From assembly GCA_913031515.1 (NCBI GenBank), contig CAJWET010000010.1, forward strand, positions 1-17,718: a stretch of 17,718 nt of DNA, read 5' to 3'. Below the pieces are notes generated by a model that did not search any database, had not been told where the DNA came from, and saw only the letters and a program-made list of their open reading frames with translations. Positions 1 to 6,002 of this stretch are shown one piece after another (within the stretch, counting starts at the first letter, position 1; each line of letters opens with the position of its first letter). Made by a program: the position numbers and the translations under genes. The DNA comes from an uncultured Acidimicrobiaceae bacterium (GTDB lineage: Bacteria > Actinomycetota > Acidimicrobiia > Acidimicrobiales > UBA8592).

Positions 1-48
1 ACCCCCTGCATGTCATGCAGGTGCTCTAGCCAACTGAGCTAACGGCCC
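1..48 (-). tRNA. tRNA-Val (anticodon GAC), 5' part only
   Basis: On the minus strand the sequence folds as the first two thirds of a tRNA. The 5' acceptor strand GGGCCGT begins at 48, followed by TA, a D arm with stem GCTC/GAGC, and an anticodon stem CCTGC/GCAGG closing the loop ATGACAT. U33 is present and the anticodon GAC lies at 14-12, reading Val codon GUC. The variable loop, T arm and 3' acceptor strand fall outside the window, so the gene is partial because of the window edge, not broken. It lies downstream of tRNA-Gly and tRNA-Cys on the same strand but is separated from them by a protein gene. Confidence 0.93.
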
Positions 49-97
49 CAGACCGATGATGCTAGCAGTCAAAATTCCTTGTTACTCATTCCTCGAA

Positions 98-862
98 CTA
101 CGTATGACGCTTAAAGGCTGAGAGTCCAGCCAGAAGAGATATCACTGAACCTCCGAGGACAGCCCAGAGGCCCAAATCGAAATCTAATTTAGCGTTGCTC
201 GCGTAAGCAGCATCAATAGTTGGGAAGCGTTCTATAAGGTTTTCTGGGATACTGCTAGAAGTATTCGATATGTCAACAATGCTGTAGATTGAGAGCCCGA
301 CTGCGACTCCAGCACTTATGATCATGGCCAAACCAACCCATCTTTTCCTCTGTCCAGAGAGAAGCAATCCGGCGGCGAATGCGCAAATACCTCCTGTGAC
401 AAGTGTTCCAATTCCGTTGGAATCAGCGATACCTTCAACAGATCCGATTGTAAGGCTCCCACCTGCTGTCGCCCAGTCTAGAAACGAGCCGACTACAAGA
501 AATGCAGCGCCAATTACTCCTAAGACTCCTGAGAAAAGATCTGGAGGAATGACAGGTGCAATTGGTTTCTGCACGTTGGTTGGTTCCCGTTCTGTGAGTG
601 TCGTGAACTTTGGATCATCATCAATCTGATTACTGCCATCTATAACAAGAACCGGTTCGCCTTCATTTGGCTCCCCTCTCCAACCATATGTTCGGGCAAA
701 GTATTCGGGAAGACTCTCTTCATCTCCCGCATCTTTGTCCGGTTGAGATTCGGATGGCAATTCTGGATCCTTCATGGGTTCTCGATCAGATGGCACATGG
801 CTTGGATACCATTTGCCATCCTTGTCTTGCCACCAATCAGGTCCTCGAGGAACATCGCTCAT
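98..862 (-). CDS. Putative four-helix membrane protein with N-terminal WW-type motif
   Basis: Function unknown. The 254-aa product begins with a motif at residues 7-22 (GPDWWQDKDGKWYPSH) resembling the short tryptophan-rich N-terminal motif of many Acidimicrobiia and other actinobacterial membrane proteins, loosely like DUF2510. A polar, acidic linker follows to about residue 100, then four hydrophobic segments at roughly 110-130, 151-169, 175-197 and 230-250. The N-terminal third is probably cytoplasmic. The ATG at 862 is supported by the motif starting immediately after it, but no Shine-Dalgarno sequence is visible, so initiation may be leaderless or weak. The gene sits between tRNA-Cys and tRNA-Val, 53 nt after tRNA-Cys, and may be co-transcribed with the tRNAs. 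No catalytic residues are recognisable. Confidence 0.8.
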   Translation of the reverse strand: MSDVPRGPDWWQDKDGKWYPSHVPSDREPMKDPELPSESQPDKDAGDEESLPEYFARTYGWRGEPNEGEPVLVIDGSNQIDDDPKFTTLTEREPTNVQKPIAPVIPPDLFSGVLGVIGAAFLVVGSFLDWATAGGSLTIGSVEGIADSNGIGTLVTGGICAFAAGLLLSGQRKRWVGLAMIISAGVAVGLSIYSIVDISNTSSSIPENLIERFPTIDAAYASNAKLDFDLGLWAVLGGSVISLLAGLSAFKRHT

Positions 863-915
863 ATTTGCAGAATAGTTCGACTTAGTTCGCTACGCTTGAA
901 TCTCAATTTTGTTTG

Positions 916-990
916 AGCGCCGGGCGGGATTTGAACCCGCGATTGTACGGCTTTGCAGGCCGCTCCCTTAGGCCGCTCGGGCACCGACGC
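916..990 (-). tRNA. tRNA-Cys (anticodon GCA)
   Basis: A complete cloverleaf on the minus strand. The acceptor strands GCGTCGG and CCGGCGC pair with one T.G wobble, and the discriminator base is T at 916. The anticodon stem is GCGGC/GCCGT with loop CTGCAAA (anticodon GCA), and the T arm is GCGGG-TTCAAAT-CCCGC. CCA is not encoded, so CCA-adding enzyme is needed. It follows tRNA-Gly by 82 nt and probably shares its promoter. Confidence 0.95.
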
Positions 991-1072
991 ATGTCCGGCA
1001 CCAAAGTGCCTACATAAAGTATCACCCTACTGCGGTCACCTAACGATCGGCTACACAGTATGAGTTTTCCTG

Positions 1073-1145
1073 AGCGGATGACCGGCCTCGAACCGGCGAC
1101 CTCAACCTTGGCAAGGTTGCGCTCTACCAACTGAGCTACATCCGC
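1073..1145 (-). tRNA. tRNA-Gly (anticodon GCC)
   Basis: A complete cloverleaf on the minus strand. The acceptor stem is GCGGATG/CATCCGC with discriminator T at 1073, the D stem GCTC/GAGC, and the anticodon stem CAACC/GGTTG with loop TTGCCAA (anticodon GCC). The T arm is GCCGG-TTCGAGG-CCGGT. CCA is not encoded. It is the first gene of the tRNA group; a promoter-like sequence ends about 10 nt before its 5' end. Confidence 0.96.
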
Positions 1146-1154
1146 AGAGCATCA

Positions 1155-1184
1155 AGTATAGGAAGGAAGGCGGGAAATAGGCAA
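1155..1184 (-). promoter_or_regulatory. Sigma70-type promoter for the tRNA-Gly/tRNA-Cys group
   Basis: On the minus strand TTGCCT (1184-1179, 4 of 6 to consensus) is followed after 18 nt by TATACT (1160-1155, 5 of 6). Transcription would start a few bases before the mature tRNA-Gly 5' end at 1145, which is the usual geometry for stable RNA promoters. Predicted from sequence only. Confidence 0.6.
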
Positions 1185-1236
1185 TCAGACACTGCCCCAG
1201 CTCACAAGTCTTCACTCGAGATCCTGTGTCTACCAG

Positions 1237-1461
1237 TTACTTGCTTTGATCCCGAAGGTCTACTTCTAGAGTGAGAACCCCATCGATAAGGGAACCTTTT
1301 GCATCTCCGATAATGGCATAATCCATATAGTCCTGCTGGGCTTGCTCTATGAACAGTTGGCGTTCTTCACCGCCAACGGGAGGAAGGTCACGTTTCTTTA
1401 CTGCCGCTGCCCTTGCCTTAAAACGTTGCAACATGGCATCTACGTCAAGTTCGTTATCCAT
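1237..1461 (-). CDS. Small conserved-looking hypothetical protein (74 aa)
   Basis: I do not recognise a named family with certainty. The protein is soluble and charged, with no membrane segment or signal peptide. It has an N-terminal helical, basic stretch (residues about 6-24, rich in K, R and A) and a central region RQLFIEQAQQDYMDYAIIGD, and it ends in a short alternating pattern likely to be a beta strand (GVLTLEVDLR). The regular composition and its place 23 nt behind the 136-aa membrane protein gene suggest a real gene, last in the metX-led cluster. No Shine-Dalgarno sequence precedes the ATG at 1461. It could be a small binding or regulatory protein, but nothing in the sequence fixes a role. 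Confidence 0.7.
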   Translation of the reverse strand: MDNELDVDAMLQRFKARAAAVKKRDLPPVGGEERQLFIEQAQQDYMDYAIIGDAKGSLIDGVLTLEVDLRDQSK

Positions 1462-1484
1462 GAATCAAGCATAGGGCAAGATAG

Positions 1485-1895
1485 CTACAACCCAGCAGAA
1501 TTGGTTTCGTCTGGGCTTTCAACTGCTGAAACTGGGAAGAGTGACTTATCTTTCATCCTCGACAAAGCGTTGGAAAAACGCCGGCTGCCGAAGGTTCTCT
1601 TTTTCTTTTTTATAGCATCTTCTCCATGCTCCTCAACAAATCGGTCTCGGGCCCATTGGCCCGTCTTGCGCCAGTAGTAAACCAGACCAACAACAGCGAG
1701 CACGGCGATGGCAATCAAGGCGATTACTGCTCTTCTAACTTCGAAGGAGGACGTAATTAACTGCGAGGTTTCATTTGTTCCAGGCACATACTCTTTGTCC
1801 GATTCTGTTATTTGTGCAAGGACCGTATTTGCATCAAGAAGTAGGTAGCAGATACCAAATGAAATACTATAGACCCATTTTCCCGCTCGTTTCAT
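1485..1895 (-). CDS. Putative exported single-span membrane protein (136 aa)
   Basis: Function unknown. Residues 1-27 look like a signal sequence: a basic start (MKRAGK), a hydrophobic core and a possible cleavage after VLA, before Q28. A polar segment follows, then one clear transmembrane helix at about 56-75, and then a basic cytoplasmic-type tail (WRKTGQWARDRF, a KKKKR patch at 97-100 and RR). The expected topology is a short extracytoplasmic N-terminal part and a positively charged cytoplasmic tail. The ATG at 1895 lies 7 nt after the glycosylase stop codon, with an AGGGTGA-like ribosome site inside the end of that gene, so translation is probably coupled. It is followed 23 nt later by the 74-aa gene. 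Confidence 0.75.
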   Translation of the reverse strand: MKRAGKWVYSISFGICYLLLDANTVLAQITESDKEYVPGTNETSQLITSSFEVRRAVIALIAIAVLAVVGLVYYWRKTGQWARDRFVEEHGEDAIKKKKRTFGSRRFSNALSRMKDKSLFPVSAVESPDETNSAGL

Positions 1896-1902
1896 CGCGC
1901 CG

Positions 1903-2688
1903 TCACCCTTTCTGGTGTTCAGGACAAGAATAGGTTGTTCTACCCCCTACTTTGTACCTTTCCAAAGGTATTCCATGCCTAGGGCATAATCCACCACGGG
2001 TTCGATGATCCTGAAGAATACCCATATGCGACCCGCCTAGAGAGGTAAGTTCGGAAATAGTCTTTTTGAAATGTTCGTAGAGAATATAAGTTTCCTTTTC
2101 ATCCAAAGAATCGGCTGGTCGCCGTGGGTCTACAGATGCCCTCCACAGGATTTCATCTGTCAGAAGGTTGCCTAGACCTGCAACCTCGCTTTGATCCATC
2201 AGTCTAGATTTGACGGGACGCGAAGAACTCGAGAGTACTTGGGAGAGCTCCTGCATAGTAATCGTATACAAGTCAAATCCAAGTCGGCTGAGATTAGGAT
2301 TCAGCTCTACCCCACCTAAACGGCGTGGATCGCGAACACGCATACTTCCTCCATCATTGAAGTTAATGATAAATCGATCCCATGCAGGATTGTTTCGCTC
2401 ACTTGAATATTCTAAATATTCAATGGGGGCAGAGCCATCCACAATGATTCTTCCTGTCATCCCAAATCGAAGCCCCAAGATGTCCCCGCCATCAACATCT
2501 AAAAGGAGCAGCTTTCCAATACGGCGTGCTCGGATAAGCTCCTTTCCTATTAGGGCTTTCTGAAGAAGACTGGGGGACGTTTGCCCTTTAAGGTAGTACA
2601 AATCATCTGCCATTAGGGATGTTATGGAACGATCGATGCTCGCCTCTGCCCCTCGTCGATAGTATTCAACTTCTATTCCTTCAGGCAT
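1903..2688 (-). CDS. Formamidopyrimidine-DNA glycosylase (Fpg/Nei) family protein
   Basis: Base-excision repair enzyme family: removes oxidised bases and nicks the backbone by beta/delta elimination. The N-terminus MPEGIEVE keeps Pro2 (the nucleophile once Met is removed) and Glu3 and Glu6, so the start at 2688 is fixed by chemistry. Lys59 (RRIGKL) fits the conserved beta-hairpin lysine. The helix-two-turn-helix region is at about 160-190 with Asn174 (GLGN). The C-terminal zinc finger ends in the usual GGRTTY segment with Arg250. Two oddities: the finger reads C235-x2-H238 ... C255-x2-H258 instead of four cysteines, and the lesion-probing triad Met77/Arg112/Phe114 of Bacillus-type MutM is here Met77/Arg112/Leu114. 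It is therefore a divergent member, and substrate range (Fpg-like or Nei-like) cannot be assigned. It lies 27 nt after metX. Confidence 0.9.
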   Translation of the reverse strand: MPEGIEVEYYRRGAEASIDRSITSLMADDLYYLKGQTSPSLLQKALIGKELIRARRIGKLLLLDVDGGDILGLRFGMTGRIIVDGSAPIEYLEYSSERNNPAWDRFIINFNDGGSMRVRDPRRLGGVELNPNLSRLGFDLYTITMQELSQVLSSSSRPVKSRLMDQSEVAGLGNLLTDEILWRASVDPRRPADSLDEKETYILYEHFKKTISELTSLGGSHMGILQDHRTRGGLCPRHGIPLERYKVGGRTTYSCPEHQKG

Positions 2689-2715
2689 GGCCTCTCACGC
2701 ACATGAAATAACCAG

Positions 2716-3978
2716 CTAACTTTCAAGAAGAGCCCGAAGGACATCGCCAATTCCTTTAGCAGCTAGCAGAAAGCCATCATGCCCATTCGGATCTTCGATC
2801 TCGACATAAGTACATTCATTACCTGTTTCACGAATTAATCGCTGGATCTCGAGCTGCTGATGTGGGGGATAAAGAGAATCTGTGTTGATACTCGCTGTCG
2901 CTGCACTAGCGGTAATCCGTTTGACAGCGTCTTCCATTGATGAGCGTCCTCGAGCCATATCGTGGGTATCCATAGCCCGATTTAGGACAAGGTACGAATT
3001 CGCATCAAAACGGCGAACCAGCTTCTCACCGTGGTAATCCAAGTAGGACTCGACCTGGAAACGGTCCCATAACCCAAATAGTGAATCCTTATCGACAAGT
3101 GATCTTCCGAAACGCTCTTGGAAACTTATGTCACTTCGGTAATGAATCTGGGCTATAGCACGGGCAACTGCAAGACCTGCGTAAGGGCCGTCTCCTGTTT
3201 CGGCGTCGTAATAGTCCCCATCTCTCCATCGAGGATCTAGCGCCAATGCCGATCTACCAACGGCACTCCAAGCAATCTGTTGTGCGCTGGCGGTGAGGGC
3301 AGTGGCTATTGGAGCGATGCGTTGAACACGTTCAGGGAACATCGCCGCCCATTCTAGAACTTGCATGCCACCCATTGACCCACCGATAACTGCATGCCAG
3401 TTATCGATACCTAAATGGTCAGCGACTTTTGCCTGCGCTCGGACAATATCTCGGATGGTGATTTCGGGGAAGCGGGATCCATACGGGCGACCCACAGAGG
3501 GGTCGAGTGAAGATGGGCCTGTACTTCCTTGGCAACCTCCTAGAATGTTTACGCAAACAACGAAAAAATCGTTCGTATCGACTGCTTTCCCAGGGCCTAT
3601 AACATCATCCCACCATCCTTGTGTAGGATGGGCGGTATTGCTGTCTCCTATAACATGGGAATCACCGGTCAGCGCATGGCACACAAGCACAGCATTTGTA
3701 GCTTCACCGTTCAGCTTGCCCCATGTTTCGTATGCCTGAACAACTTCAGCGAGGTTGCCGCCGGCTTCAAGAGCGAATGGATAGCCATCAGTGATCGTCA
3801 AAAAGCGACGATGGCCAACTGGGTCCCCTGGGAACCAAGCGCCGGAAACTGGCAAGTCTGTGGAATAGTCACGTGGGTGCGCTGGCACAGCACTTACGGG
3901 ACCCTCCTTGGGTCCCTGTCCCCCTTCGATAATATCCAATCTTGGTCCTTTAGATTTTGTTCGTCTCACCAGTGCCAT
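2716..3978 (-). CDS. metX: Homoserine O-acetyltransferase MetX
   Basis: Transfers acetyl from acetyl-CoA to homoserine, the first committed step of methionine synthesis; cytoplasmic alpha/beta hydrolase fold. With the ATG at 3978 the protein has 420 residues. The nucleophile elbow GGSMGG has Ser191, followed by MQVLEWA; the other triad residues fit Asp367 (INTDSLYPP) and His400 (NGHDGF). Early motifs ALTGDSH and GCQGSTGP are typical of this family. An upstream GTG at 4002 would add eight residues, but AAGGAGAG at 3991-3984 sits 5 nt before the ATG, which decides the start. About 40 residues precede the usual core, making the N-terminus long for the family. The leader carries a SAM riboswitch, so expression should fall when SAM is abundant. 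No metY is adjacent. A homoserine O-succinyltransferase activity cannot be excluded from sequence alone. Confidence 0.95.
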   Translation of the reverse strand: MALVRRTKSKGPRLDIIEGGQGPKEGPVSAVPAHPRDYSTDLPVSGAWFPGDPVGHRRFLTITDGYPFALEAGGNLAEVVQAYETWGKLNGEATNAVLVCHALTGDSHVIGDSNTAHPTQGWWDDVIGPGKAVDTNDFFVVCVNILGGCQGSTGPSSLDPSVGRPYGSRFPEITIRDIVRAQAKVADHLGIDNWHAVIGGSMGGMQVLEWAAMFPERVQRIAPIATALTASAQQIAWSAVGRSALALDPRWRDGDYYDAETGDGPYAGLAVARAIAQIHYRSDISFQERFGRSLVDKDSLFGLWDRFQVESYLDYHGEKLVRRFDANSYLVLNRAMDTHDMARGRSSMEDAVKRITASAATASINTDSLYPPHQQLEIQRLIRETGNECTYVEIEDPNGHDGFLLAAKGIGDVLRALLES

Positions 3979-3983
3979 TTTAT

Positions 3984-3991
3984 CTCTCCTT
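3984..3991 (-). promoter_or_regulatory. Ribosome binding site of metX
   Basis: AAGGAGAG lies 5 nt upstream of the ATG at 3978. It decides against the in-frame GTG at 4002 as start. The segment TATCTC at 4024-4019 in the leader is complementary to GAGATA (3986-3981), which overlaps the end of this site, so access could be gated by leader folding (inference). Confidence 0.75.
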
Positions 3992-4051
3992 GCGATAGAC
4001 ACCCTGATGGTAAGTGACGAGATATATTTTTCTGCTTCCCTGCACTTTGTT

Positions 4052-4151
4052 GCTTAGCCATTGACTAAACCGCATCCTAACCCTCCGGTCAGAGGCACCT
4101 TGGGTGTCAATCCCAGGTTGCCGTGTCCGCATATGCGAACCGCTCTTGATG
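4052..4151 (-). ncRNA. SAM riboswitch, SAM-I/SAM-IV clan variant, in the metX leader
   Basis: The minus-strand transcript contains the SAM-I-clan core. P1 is CATC (4151-4148) with GATG (4076-4073). The joining segment AAGAGCG (4147-4141) matches the conserved AUCAAGAGnGG. P2 is a short hairpin GTTCGC-ATAT-GCGGAC (4140-4125). The conserved ACGGCAACC follows (4124-4116). P3 is ACCTGGG/CCCA-A-GGT with loop ATTGACA (4111-4105), then GGTGCC, then P4 CTGACC-GGAG-GGTTAG (4092-4077) directly before the P1 3' strand. A further hairpin GTTTAG-TCAATGG-CTAAGC (4070-4052) follows, and its GTCAAT (4065-4060) is complementary to ATTGAC in the P3 loop, a possible pseudoknot. P2 lacks the usual kink-turn and has too short a loop for the normal pseudoknot with J3/4. 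The position before metX strongly supports SAM sensing. Confidence 0.87.
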
Positions 4152-4203
4152 TATTGTCATTGAACCAGAATTTCATGCAAACTCCAACCTTTACCTCAAA
4201 TTG

Positions 4204-5934
4204 CTACCGCCACGCTGGAAGTCGGCCAGACCACCATTCAAATACATCGTTGTCAACCTCATACGCTTTTGTCATTTGTCTCCCGAGTTCTTGAAGACAA
4301 GTAGCCCACGAAGACGCTGAATTTGCCAAGTACGCCTGTTTCGCATGCTTTGCTCCGTTCTCCCACTCCAATGTGTTCTCCGGAAGCGGTATTTCGGCAA
4401 CTTGAGTAGCTGACAACTTTAGTGTGTCAGATGACATGGCTGCTCCGGCTGCTCGAGCGAAAGCTCTTGCACTCGCTGCGGGTGAACTGAGTGCTGCAGC
4501 TACCAGCCAAACATTTTCTTGATCGCATTCTACAGAAATCACAGGTGTTGATGGAACCAAACGACCTTCAGGATCTGGAAGCACTTCCAGTACTTTGGTT
4601 TGAGTTGCTACTAGAACTTTCGGCCGTAAACGATCTTTGACCCAATTAAATAGTTCCGGATTTCCCTCCTTTAGAGCCAGAAGGTCTACAACTGGTTCAG
4701 CCCAGCTGTGATTTGCATACCGAAAAGTTCCTTTCCCCCATCGGTTCCTGAAAGGATCTATCATTCCCACAGTGATCAGGGGGGCCCACTCTCCTTTACA
4801 GAGATGTTTTTCAGACACGTACTCTTTTAGCCCATAGAATTGATCGCGGAATCCCGCGGTAGCAGAACATATTTTTCCAAGCTCTGGTCCTCGAAGATCA
4901 ACGGAGGGAACACCGCTGACAGCCGAGAAGATTTCCGTCCAGCTTGCTCCCTTGTGTCTTTCGACGGAGTCTCTCACCTTGACACCACGTCCTTCCCAAA
5001 GTTCTAATTTGGGTTCTCCTTTTGCAAATGCAAAAACTGGAGCACACACATGGACTCCTGCTTCAAAAATGTTCGCTCTTCCTAACCACATGCCCACGAG
5101 ATCCATTTTTTCTTCAAGCTCTTCACGAATCGGAGAAGAATCCGATGCCGACAAAAACGATTGTGGTTGAATCATGAGCAAAACTCCTTTCTCTGCCAGC
5201 ATTGAAACACCTACCAGCAGAAAAAAACCTGCGCTATCTGCATATGGCCCGGCGCTTGTATCCCAGCGTTCACGAAGATTATTGGTGTCATCTAAAGTAC
5301 GGACCGTTTGTTCTTGGAGTTGATTCTGGAAAGGGGGGTTTCCTATGACTGCCGCAAATCCTCCGTCGGGCGGCGATTGGAAAGCTGAAATCCCTTCTTG
5401 CAGAGAATCAGCAACTACAAGATGCCCTTCAGGAAGAACCCAATGATCATCCGATGCCCATAGAGCTAGGACAGCTTCACTGACAAGGATAGCTCCTGGA
5501 TCAACATCGATTCCCCAAAGGAGTTCTTCAACAATAGTTGAAGGAGGGATCCCCAATTGCCGAAAGAAGTTCGCTGCGGCAAGCAGAAACGAACCCCCTC
5601 CAACCGCCGGATCGCATACAGGACCTTGGGGAGCTTTACCCAACGCAATATCAGTGAGCCTCTGAGCAACTGCGACTGGTGTGTAATGAACCCCGCTATT
5701 GCGGCGTGTGGAAGAGTCCAAAGATTGCTCATAGACTGCCCCCACTAATTCCGGCCCACACTCGCACTCTTCGGGAGCATCAAGATCTCCACAAGAAATG
5801 AGTTCTGGGCCAAAAGTATTTACTGGGAGTCCAACCTGATGTGCAGCTCTGCGAGCTACCGCAGCGGCTACATCCAGTGGGCTAAAGCCATCACGTAAAG
5901 ATTTTTGTGCCCATAGGGTTGTTGCTGGATCCAT
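4204..5934 (-). CDS. Adenine-specific DNA methyltransferase (N6-MTase), apparently solitary
   Basis: Predicted to transfer methyl from SAM to the N6 of adenine in DNA. Numbered from the upstream TTG at 5961 (585 aa), the motifs are HYTP at 92-95, motif I DPAVGGGSF at 117-125 (SAM binding), acidic motif II IDVD at 151-154, VVADS at 181-185, and the catalytic motif IV NPPF at 208-211. The remaining C-terminal part, about 300-570, probably holds the target-recognition region. I prefer the ATG at 5934 (576 aa), which has GGGG 6 nt upstream; the TTG has no ribosome site. The N-terminal ~90 residues show no nuclease motif, and no restriction subunit or specificity subunit is nearby. It follows the helicase gene and precedes the metX riboswitch. 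It could be an orphan regulatory methylase or the remains of a restriction-modification system. Confidence 0.88.
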   Translation of the reverse strand: MDPATTLWAQKSLRDGFSPLDVAAAVARRAAHQVGLPVNTFGPELISCGDLDAPEECECGPELVGAVYEQSLDSSTRRNSGVHYTPVAVAQRLTDIALGKAPQGPVCDPAVGGGSFLLAAANFFRQLGIPPSTIVEELLWGIDVDPGAILVSEAVLALWASDDHWVLPEGHLVVADSLQEGISAFQSPPDGGFAAVIGNPPFQNQLQEQTVRTLDDTNNLRERWDTSAGPYADSAGFFLLVGVSMLAEKGVLLMIQPQSFLSASDSSPIREELEEKMDLVGMWLGRANIFEAGVHVCAPVFAFAKGEPKLELWEGRGVKVRDSVERHKGASWTEIFSAVSGVPSVDLRGPELGKICSATAGFRDQFYGLKEYVSEKHLCKGEWAPLITVGMIDPFRNRWGKGTFRYANHSWAEPVVDLLALKEGNPELFNWVKDRLRPKVLVATQTKVLEVLPDPEGRLVPSTPVISVECDQENVWLVAAALSSPAASARAFARAAGAAMSSDTLKLSATQVAEIPLPENTLEWENGAKHAKQAYLANSASSWATCLQELGRQMTKAYEVDNDVFEWWSGRLPAWR

Positions 5935-6002
5935 CAAGATCCCCGATTTAACTTCATACAAAAGTTTACGAGTATTTCATCCCGAAAAAACTATCTCCTT
6001 CT

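Noticed and set aside
903..1130. A 75-aa minus-strand reading frame
   Set aside because: It runs through tRNA-Gly and tRNA-Cys, which fold as complete cloverleaves, so it is not a gene.
1237..1895. Toxin-antitoxin pair formed by the 74-aa and 136-aa genes
   Set aside because: The larger product has a signal-like start and one membrane helix and the smaller one has no DNA-binding or toxin motif; they appear as tail genes of a housekeeping cluster.
4153..4180. TTGCAT-16 nt-GACAAT as the metX promoter
   Set aside because: Transcription would start around 4146, inside the aptamer, losing the 5' strand of P1. The true promoter must lie further upstream and I could not place it.
4061..4294. A plus-strand 77-aa reading frame between metX and the methyltransferase
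   Set aside because: It lies opposite the riboswitch and the end of the methyltransferase gene, has no recognisable domain, and the RNA structure explains the conservation-like signals.
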